Source: an uncultured Sutterella sp.
GTDB lineage: Bacteria > Pseudomonadota > Gammaproteobacteria > Burkholderiales > Burkholderiaceae_F
Length of the DNA stretch: 64,000 nucleotides
Assembly: GCA_902463725.1 (NCBI GenBank)
Contig: CABQGK010000001.1
Span: 124,001-188,000, forward strand
Reading direction: 5' to 3'
Shown here: positions 58,054-64,000 of the stretch, in pieces
How positions within the stretch are numbered: position 1 is the stretch's first letter
How the letters are laid out: every line of letters starts with the position of its first letter
Made by a program: the position numbers and the translations under genes
Notes under the pieces: model-generated
Seen by the model: the letters and a program-made list of their open reading frames with translations, nothing else
What the model was told of the DNA's origin: nothing
Database searches by the model: none

Positions 58054-60783
58054 TTAGAGCTTTTCGACCTTGACAGCCGTCTTCTTGAAGTCGGGTTCAA
58101 GCGAGATCGGGTCAGCGGCGTCGATCACTACGCTGTTGGTTCTCACCTTCGGGTCAAAGAAAGCGAGCCAAGTCATGCCGCGCGGCATTTGGTTGCGTTG
58201 CTTGGTTTCGACAATCGCCTCACAGCTACCATGGCGCGAGGTGACGCGAACTTTTTGCGCCTGCGCAATGCCACGGGCTTCGGCGTCATGCGGGTTCATG
58301 TAGAGCACGGCTTGCGCGGCGGCCTTAGCGAGCTCAGGCACGCGCATCGTCATCGAGCCCGTGTGCCAGTGCTCAAGGATGCGACCCGTGGAGAGCCAAA
58401 GGTCGTACTGCGCATCGGGCTGCTCGACAGGTGCAGCGTACGGGCGGAAGAAGATCTTGGCTTTGCCAGCGTGCTTGACAGCTTCAGTATTGGTGACGCC
58501 CTTCAAGTCCCCTGAAGGAATCTCCTTCATGAGCGGGCCGTAGAAGAGGTTGTCGTCGCTTGCGTACTTATCGAACGCGGGATTAAAGCGATAGAGCGTT
58601 TCCTTGCCGTCAACCACTGGCCAGAGCAAGCCGCGGATCTTGGGACTCTGATACGTATCGAAGTCTGCCAAGTCGTGTGCGTGCCCGAGCGTAAATTCGC
58701 GGTACTCATTAAAGAGCGCCTTTTCCGGGAAATAGCCAAGGCCGAGCGCTTCGCCCGTGGCGTTTTTCTCGCCCTTGTAGAGCGGATCAGGCCAGGCGGC
58801 TTGGCGCTTTTCGCTCGGCAGAAAGAGCACTTTGTCAAGCGTTGTGTTCGCAGGCAGTTGCGAGGCAGCGAGCACGTCAGGGAGCTTATCGTCGGGCGCG
58901 CCCTTAAGCGGCTGCTCGCCCCAGGTATCAGCAATCGTGAAGCGGCGTGCAAACTCCATCATCATCCAGAGGTCGGTGCGCGCAGCGCCCGGCGCATCAA
59001 TGAGCTGGTGCCAGCCTTGGGTGCGGCGTTCGGCATTGCCGTAGAGACCCCACTTCTCGAAATGCCCTGCTGCAGGCAGAATCAGGTCGGCGCAAGACGC
59101 GCTAAAGGTTGGGTAGATGTCCGAGACCACGACAAAGTTGTCGGCGTCGCGTGCAGCGCGAATCCAGTGCGTATTGTTGGGTGTTGACTGGAAAATGTTG
59201 ACCACCTGCGTCCAGAGGAAGTTGATGGACTTATCTTCTAACCCCTTGAGCATGTCCATAAGCGACGCGCCCACCTTGGGGTTGAGCGTGCCTGCGGGCA
59301 GCGACCAAATACCCTCGGTCATGGCACGGTGCTTGGGATTGGCGACAAGCATATCGGCAGGGAGTCGGTGCGAGAAAGCGCCTACCTCACGGGCCGAGCC
59401 ACAGGCCGAGGGCTGCCCCGTGAGCGAGAACGCGCCGTTTCCTGGCTGCGCATGCTTACCGAGAAGCAGGTGGATCGAGTAGACAAGTTCATTGACCCAA
59501 ACGCCACGCTGATGCTGATTAAAGCCCATGCACCAGTAGCTCATCATGTTGCGGCGGCGATCGCAGACCAAATCCGCGAGCGTCATCAATTTCGCTTTGA
59601 AGCTATCGAGCGACTCATCCGCATCGCCCTTTGCGAGTTCCGCCACAAAGTCGATGTCATAGGGCTCAACGCCTTTGCGGAATTCCTCAAAGGAAATTTG
59701 CCAGTGCTTGCCAGCGGTTGCGCCCGTATTCTTCTGCTCCACTTCGAGCCCCGCGCTCAGTCCCATACCGCGCGCTTCAGCGGCATCGAGTTTGACTTTG
59801 AGCTGTCGCGCCATCACGTCTTTTTCAGCGGGATAGGCAAAGCGGTCGGTATTGCGTAGCCCGTAGCCGATGTCGGTAACACCCGCGGCGAAGATGCAGT
59901 GTTTTTCGACAAACGCTTGGTCTTGCACGTTGCGGCGCAGGATCTCACGCAAGAGGAAGTTGGCAATGGCCAAATCGGTGTTGGGCTTAAAGATGATCGT
60001 GAGATCAGCGAAGTCACTTGAGAGATTACGGAAGGTTGTGAGGTTGACAATCTTCGTGGGCTTATGCGTGAGTTTGCGATCGACCACGCGGCTCCAAAGC
60101 ACTGGGTGCGCTTCGGCCATATTGTTGCCCCAGAGCAGCATCAAATCGCTCTTTTCAATGTCCGCGTAGTTGTTGGCGGGTTCATCGATACCGAAGACTT
60201 GGTAAAAGCCCACCACGGCGCTCGCCATGCAGAGGCGGGCGTTCGGGTCGATATTGTTACTGCGGAAGCCCCCTTTCCAGAGTTTGACCGCGGCATAGGC
60301 TTCGGGAATGGTGTACTGGCCGCTACCAATGAGGCCCACGCCAGCGGGACCTTTGGCCTTGTAGACTCGCATGAACTGACGGTGCATTTCGTCAAACGCT
60401 TCATCCCAAGAGACCGGCTCAAATTCGCCATCCTTGGCAAACTTGCCGTTTTTCTTACGCATGAGCGGCTGGGTAAGGCGATCTTCACCGTAGAGAATCT
60501 TCGCGTTGAAGTAACCTTTGACGCAGTTGAGACCACGATTGACGGGGCTCTCGGGGTCGCCCCCCGTGGCGACAATGCGCCCGTCTTTAACGCCAACGGT
60601 AAGACCGCATCCCGTGCCACAGAAGCGGCAGACGCCTTTGTGCCAAGTGATGCCGTCCTCTGCAGCTTTCGCCGCTTCCCGAGCGAGCGGCACGATGGGA
60701 ATGCCAACGCTCATGGCGGCGCTTGCGGCAAGGCCCGACTTTAAAAGCTTGCGGCGCGTGGTGTTGGGGACTTCAACTGTCAT
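58054..60783 (-). CDS. napA: Periplasmic nitrate reductase catalytic subunit NapA
   Basis: 909 residues, in the size range of the long Campylobacter/Wolinella-type NapA rather than the 830-residue E. coli form. A twin-arginine signal (TRRKLLKSGLAASAAM) is followed by the [4Fe-4S] site Cys52-X2-Cys55-X3-Cys59...Cys87 and the bis-MGD molybdenum ligand region NARLCMASAVVGF. It reduces nitrate to nitrite. AAGGAG precedes its ATG. It is preceded by napD and followed by napG, napH and napB. Confidence 0.94.
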   Translation of the reverse strand: MTVEVPNTTRRKLLKSGLAASAAMSVGIPIVPLAREAAKAAEDGITWHKGVCRFCGTGCGLTVGVKDGRIVATGGDPESPVNRGLNCVKGYFNAKILYGEDRLTQPLMRKKNGKFAKDGEFEPVSWDEAFDEMHRQFMRVYKAKGPAGVGLIGSGQYTIPEAYAAVKLWKGGFRSNNIDPNARLCMASAVVGFYQVFGIDEPANNYADIEKSDLMLLWGNNMAEAHPVLWSRVVDRKLTHKPTKIVNLTTFRNLSSDFADLTIIFKPNTDLAIANFLLREILRRNVQDQAFVEKHCIFAAGVTDIGYGLRNTDRFAYPAEKDVMARQLKVKLDAAEARGMGLSAGLEVEQKNTGATAGKHWQISFEEFRKGVEPYDIDFVAELAKGDADESLDSFKAKLMTLADLVCDRRRNMMSYWCMGFNQHQRGVWVNELVYSIHLLLGKHAQPGNGAFSLTGQPSACGSAREVGAFSHRLPADMLVANPKHRAMTEGIWSLPAGTLNPKVGASLMDMLKGLEDKSINFLWTQVVNIFQSTPNNTHWIRAARDADNFVVVSDIYPTFSASCADLILPAAGHFEKWGLYGNAERRTQGWHQLIDAPGAARTDLWMMMEFARRFTIADTWGEQPLKGAPDDKLPDVLAASQLPANTTLDKVLFLPSEKRQAAWPDPLYKGEKNATGEALGLGYFPEKALFNEYREFTLGHAHDLADFDTYQSPKIRGLLWPVVDGKETLYRFNPAFDKYASDDNLFYGPLMKEIPSGDLKGVTNTEAVKHAGKAKIFFRPYAAPVEQPDAQYDLWLSTGRILEHWHTGSMTMRVPELAKAAAQAVLYMNPHDAEARGIAQAQKVRVTSRHGSCEAIVETKQRNQMPRGMTWLAFFDPKVRTNSVVIDAADPISLEPDFKKTAVKVEKL

Positions 60784-60950
60784 GGTTTTCTCCTTGTTGC
60801 GAGAGGTTGATGGTTGCTAGCAATTCGCACCGAGGCACTTTGGGGCGGAGCCCAGGGCGTGACAGGCGCTAGGACAACCAGTTGGTTGACGGCGTTTTTG
60901 GGGTCAGCCGTCTATGGCTTATCAGAGAGAGCGGCTAAATTGAGGGCGCG

Positions 60951-61205
60951 TTATGCGGGCGCCTTTTGAGCCTCCTCTGCGAAGTAGTGGTTCACGAGGC
61001 TCACATCGACAATGCCGTCGAGGCGTTGCACCGTCTCGAAGATCTTGACTTCATCGCCTGTGGTTTCGGCTTCAATCACCGCAATGGCACGGTGATGTGC
61101 TTCGTCGACTTGAAAGACTTCAACGCCAGAGAGTGCGCGTACGCTGGCTAGCGCTTCACTCATACGGTTGGCGTCAAAACTAATGAGAATGCTGGAGTAG
61201 TTCAT
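60951..61205 (-). CDS. napD: NapA twin-arginine signal chaperone NapD
   Basis: 84 residues with the NapD ferredoxin-like fold: NYSSILISFDANRMSEALASVRALSGVEVFQVDE, then IAVIEAETTGDEVKIFETVQRLDGIVDVSLVNHYFAEE. NapD binds the NapA signal peptide and delays export until the cofactor is loaded. It is first in the operon. The 167-bp spacer to napA contains two short stems (GACGGC/GCCGTC and CAACC/GGTTG) but no gene. Confidence 0.88.
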   Translation of the reverse strand: MNYSSILISFDANRMSEALASVRALSGVEVFQVDEAHHRAIAVIEAETTGDEVKIFETVQRLDGIVDVSLVNHYFAEEAQKAPA

Positions 61206-61704
61206 GTCAAGCGTGCTCCTCGACTTAGTAGATGGATTTCCGCTGCCCCTCGACGGGGTAGGTGAGGGGGATCTCGTGCGGCTTACCCCTGCAAGGCGCT
61301 TCTTCGCGCAGTCGCGTGGGGTGCTTTGCTCGCTGAGAAAAAGACGGTGTGCAAGTGCGCTACTCCGTCTTTCTAAGGTAGGGGATCCCCTCTGAAAGTG
61401 TTTTCATTCTAGGTGGGAGGGAGGAGTGTGAAAACACGCGCTTTGGGAGAGGAGGGCTCTCCCAAACGGTATGGGTATTTACCCGATAACGGCGTGCCCT
61501 CAGTTGCTGTGCGTGCTATCGAGGAGGATGCAAACGCACGTGCCGCCGCACGTTTCGATATTCGTAAAATGAATGGCGAAGAGAGCGCTCAACACCCCTC
61601 TCTGGGATAGAGAGGAGTCACCCTAGGGTAAGCCTATGTATCAAAAATGTGCCTGCGTATTTTGTCAACGTTGGGTAGATGCAAGTTGACTCGAGCTGGG
61701 GCGC
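61206..61704 (-). promoter_or_regulatory. nap promoter and structured leader with attenuator-like hairpin
   Basis: About 500 bp between the upstream terminator and napD. On the minus strand TTGACA (61668-61663) is a candidate -35, without a good -10. In the leader, AAGACGG/CCGTCTT (61371-61365 with 61347-61341) is followed by further T, giving CCGTCTTTTTC, a terminator-like hairpin 135 nt before napD. A GGGGTAGG/CTTACCCC stem (about 61255-61289) and a 9-bp inverted repeat GTGTTTTCA/TGAAAACAC (61398-61406, 61429-61437) are also present. No Moco-riboswitch core was recognised. Confidence 0.4.
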
Positions 61705-61743
61705 GAAAAAGAAAACGCCCGCGACCAGGGCTTGGTGCGGGCG
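61705..61743 (-). terminator. Intrinsic terminator of the aldo/keto reductase gene
   Basis: On the minus strand GCGCCCGC pairs with GCGGGCG (61743-61737 with 61722-61716), followed by TTTTCTTTTT. It lies about 30 bp past the gene stop. Confidence 0.82.
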
Positions 61744-61771
61744 CAATCTAAAGCTTCAGCAATTATGCCGC

Positions 61772-62626
61772 TTAGAACGTGACGGTATCGGGGTGCAGTC
61801 CCGAATAGGCCGTCTGCGGCATGCTGTCAAGTTCAGCCATGGCTGCAGCGTCAAGCTTCAGGGTAAAGGCCTCCATGTTCTGGCGCTGATGCGACATGTC
61901 GAGCGCCTTGACAATCGGCATAAAGCCGTGCTCAAGGCTCCAGCGCAAAACGACTTGAGCTGGAGTCATCCCTAAGCGCTGTGCAATGGCGGTCACCGTT
62001 GGGTTTCTAAGCAACATTCCGCGGCCGAGCGGGCTCCACGCTTGGACGGCGATATTGTGCGAGAAGCAGAAATTGACCGCTGCGTTCTGGGGGTAGCCAG
62101 GGTGCAATTCGAGCTGATTGACCATGGGGGCGATACTGGCGCGCGCCATGAGCGGCACGAGATGGTGTGGCAAGAAGTTCGCAACACCAATGGCTCGTAT
62201 ACGGCCTTCACGGTAGAGCTCTTCCATGGCGCGCCACGTCCCAACGTTTTGACTCTGCCAAATCATGGGTTCACCCTGCGCAGCAGGCCAATGAATGACG
62301 AGCAAATCGAGGTAGGGCGTCTTTAAGAGTTCGAGCATTTCTAGCACCGCGGCACGCACGCCAAGTGGATGACGGTGCGTCACCCAGAGCTTACTCGAGA
62401 GGAAGAACTCTTCACGGGGGATCATCGATTCACGGATCGCGCGACCGATGGCGGCAGCGTTGCCGTAGATCTGTGCCGTATCAAAGGAACGATAGCCAAG
62501 TTGAATAGCTTGGGAGACCGCGCTCATCAGAGGAGTGTCGTTTGGCACTTGCCACGTACCGAAGGTCATGGGGCACATTTGTACGCCGTTGGCGAGCTCC
62601 AGTTTGTCGTGGAATGATTGAAACAC
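61772..62626 (-). CDS. Aldo/keto reductase (2,5-diketo-D-gluconate reductase-like)
   Basis: 284 residues from a GTG start at 62626 with AAGGAG 9 bases upstream. The AKR catalytic tetrad is visible: Asp and Tyr in RSFDTAQIYGN, Lys in LSSKLWVTH, His in LLVIHWP. NADPH-site blocks GVANFLPHHL, NQLELHPGYPQ, AWSPLGRG and VLRWSLEHGFMPIVKA are in order. It resembles the AKR5/DkgA-B group, which reduces keto sugars and aldehydes such as methylglyoxal. It is transcribed alone with its own terminator. Confidence 0.88.
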   Translation of the reverse strand: MFQSFHDKLELANGVQMCPMTFGTWQVPNDTPLMSAVSQAIQLGYRSFDTAQIYGNAAAIGRAIRESMIPREEFFLSSKLWVTHRHPLGVRAAVLEMLELLKTPYLDLLVIHWPAAQGEPMIWQSQNVGTWRAMEELYREGRIRAIGVANFLPHHLVPLMARASIAPMVNQLELHPGYPQNAAVNFCFSHNIAVQAWSPLGRGMLLRNPTVTAIAQRLGMTPAQVVLRWSLEHGFMPIVKALDMSHQRQNMEAFTLKLDAAAMAELDSMPQTAYSGLHPDTVTF

Positions 62627-63137
62627 GGTATCGAACTCCTTTGCTTGTTCTGGGGCTAGGGACTGTTATCGACGGGGCTCGAGCCTTGTCGAGCCTGAGG
62701 CTTGACATATGATAACGAAAAGAAGCTGCTCAAGTGTTGACTTGCATCCATTCTTAGACAGTCTTTACAGTAGGCGTTTTCCCTAGGCAATGCACGCTGT
62801 GTTAACCTAAGAAATTCAGCTCAGCAGGAGCACGCTCAGTGAGCGCGACGCCGCTTGGCAGAGGCGTTTGCGGAAATTGCAAAAAAGGCTCATCCTCCAT
62901 TACTATCGCATGTTTGCGCGTGTTTGCCCGCGTGGAAAGAATGCAATCGAGCTGATACACTATGGGGCGTACGGATGGCGCTCGTGCGCTGTACGCTGCG
63001 CGTCGGGGGGCTTCTTCTGTGAGGCCCTTTTCTTTTCCCGAAGTGCAAGTTGCGTAGCCTGCGTTCGCGCCATCAACACATCCGCCGTTATTCTCAGGGC
63101 GCCGCGCGCCCATTACTAATCTTCGACAAGTCCGATC
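62627..63137. other. Divergent intergenic region with nested inverted repeats
   Basis: 511 bp between the reductase and the last gene. GTTATC (62665-62670) and GATAAC (62711-62716) enclose GGCTCGA (62676-62682) and TCGAGCC (62689-62695), a nested symmetric arrangement about 40-90 bp upstream of the reductase start. The rest shows no gene I can support. Confidence 0.35.
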
Positions 63138-64000
63138 ATGCAAGAAGAGCTCTTCACTTGGGTCTTGATTTTCGCGTGTTTGCTTTGCCTGAGCGCTGGT
63201 ATCGGCTGGCAGGTATACCGCCGCTATGCTGCGAATCAGCGACCCAAGGTGCGGCGCCGGGTTGATCGCGTTGCTCGCAGAGCAGAGTCGCTCGGCGCGG
63301 CTCGCGTAACGTCTCAGGCAGAAAGTGCGCCTGAAGAGCCGCCCGTGCGTCAGGGCGTATCTCGGCCCGTGATGCTTGCCGTTACGCAACTCTCGCAACA
63401 CCCTGAAGTGGCCGATCTCTACATTCAACGTGCCCTAGAAGTTGATGAGCCCTTTTATCGGGATATCCCCATTTCTGCCAAAGAGCTCGAGCCGCTGGCG
63501 CCGCTTTTTGCACGCAATGTTGCGCTTGCCCGCGTCCCGGGCGACGGGCTTTCGCGCTACGTATACGCGATCAATTTCTCGCGCATGATTCAAGAGGCGT
63601 ATTTCGAAGGCTTTATGGCGCATCCGAACGCCACAGCGGCAGATCTCTCCATCATCGCGCTTGATGAACGTGTACAGCCCTTGGGCGAGCCGATGCCCGT
63701 GGAGGACTATGGCTTTGGGAGTGAGTCGCACGTGCAGCAGCTCTGGCTCATGTGTAACCCCGTGGATAAAAAGCACGAGCTCGATGAGTTGCTTGAAGAA
63801 GAACTCTCGCTTGTGCGCGATCTGATGCCACGCGCCAAATTACTGGTTGCCGCGGTACAAGGCGTTGCCTGGACGTCGCACTGGGATGAGCTCTTTGACT
63901 TGGTGCGCGATGTGCGCCGTGTGGGGGCGCAGCCCGGTAAAGCTCAAGAGCGCTGTGAGCGCATTGATAAGCTTGCGGCCAAGCTCTACGCCATCAATGC
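63138..64000 (+). CDS. Membrane-anchored hypothetical protein (3' end outside window)
   Basis: An open frame runs from ATG 63138 to the window end with no stop, so at least 287 residues. It begins with a membrane anchor (TWVLIFACLLCLSAGIGWQV), a basic Arg-rich stretch (RRYAANQRPKVRRRVDRVARRAE), then a soluble domain (VMLAVTQLSQHPEVADLY, RYVYAINFSRMIQEAYFEGF). The topology, short periplasmic start then cytoplasmic domain, resembles ZipA-like division proteins, including a C-terminal domain with cell-like VPG-D-G-L-S-RYV. ZipA homology is a guess from layout and I would not assign it. Opposing frames in this area are shadows of it. Confidence 0.65.
   Translation, partial: MQEELFTWVLIFACLLCLSAGIGWQVYRRYAANQRPKVRRRVDRVARRAESLGAARVTSQAESAPEEPPVRQGVSRPVMLAVTQLSQHPEVADLYIQRALEVDEPFYRDIPISAKELEPLAPLFARNVALARVPGDGLSRYVYAINFSRMIQEAYFEGFMAHPNATAADLSIIALDERVQPLGEPMPVEDYGFGSESHVQQLWLMCNPVDKKHELDELLEEELSLVRDLMPRAKLLVAAVQGVAWTSHWDELFDLVRDVRRVGAQPGKAQERCERIDKLAAKLYAIN

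Noticed and set aside
61428..61610. GTG-started 60-codon plus-strand frame inside the nap leader, with GGAGG upstream
   Set aside because: It is antisense to the nap leader, and the GGAGG belongs to an inverted-repeat region; no recognisable protein.
61206..61704. Molybdenum-cofactor riboswitch before nap
   Set aside because: Expected by analogy, but I could not find the conserved core; only generic hairpins are present.
62802..63428. 208-codon minus-strand frame near the window end
   Set aside because: It overlaps the start of the convincing plus-strand membrane-anchored gene (63138 onward) and has low-quality composition.

Overview
The window is a gene-dense stretch of a bacterial chromosome with long same-strand gene runs, overlapping start/stop codons and intrinsic terminators. 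No rRNA, tRNA, insertion sequence, prophage or CRISPR array was seen. Gene content points to an anaerobic or microaerobic, probably host-associated betaproteobacterium. It includes glycyl-radical ribonucleotide reductase (nrdDG), periplasmic nitrate reductase without NapC (napDAGHB), a NarXL pair, a Campylobacter-type Dba-DsbI pair, formate-THF ligase and inducible ornithine decarboxylase with PotE. The overall style resembles Sutterellaceae (Sutterella/Parasutterella), but this is inferred from gene content and was not tested by a search.

Layout. 0-9.7 kb: a minus-strand run with a TolC-like protein, an HlyD-like adaptor, a doubled ABC-2 permease, TatD, an ankyrin protein, RlhA and a DUF1266-like protein. 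10-13.1 kb (plus): a nitrobindin-like protein and a PlpD-type patatin autotransporter. 13.1-19.2 kb (minus): two dba-dsbI pairs, the second having lost the CXXC and being translationally coupled to a sensor kinase with a periplasmic-binding domain and to its regulator. 19.4-23 kb: a lipoprotein with a possible frameshift, then nrdG and nrdD. 23.5-29.4 kb: LysR, nitroreductase, XRE, NsrR and TetR genes around an AT-rich zone. That zone holds a strongly structured element of about 330 nt ending in a perfect terminator, probably a non-coding RNA. 29.4-34 kb: a TrpXYZ-type ABC transporter and a double-domain Asp/Glu racemase. 34.4-42.6 kb: an MFS transporter, DUF1266, fhs, potE and speF. A 34-codon leader ORF precedes speF and closely resembles the ornithine-sensing arrest peptide SpeFL. 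43-49 kb: an orphan response regulator, a lipoprotein, then a promoter overlapped by a Fur-like box driving a DUF6110 / P1B-ATPase (SCA motif) / HMA2 cluster that resembles ferrosome (fez) loci. 49.4-55.7 kb: MetQ, CopA (with an internal CopZ-like start and a MerR-type promoter) and NarXL. 56-61.2 kb: napDAGHB. 61.8 kb to the end: an aldo/keto reductase and an incomplete membrane-anchored protein.

How the parts fit: nitrate sensing (NarXL) sits tail to tail with the Nap operon it plausibly controls. NsrR and a nitrobindin-like protein are consistent with handling NO. speFL-speF-potE forms an ornithine-induced acid-resistance and polyamine module. CopA and the fez-like cluster handle copper and iron. 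The most notable observations are the SpeFL-like leader, the structured RNA candidate, the Fur-controlled fez-like operon and the duplicated, partly inactivated DsbI system wired to a two-component system.
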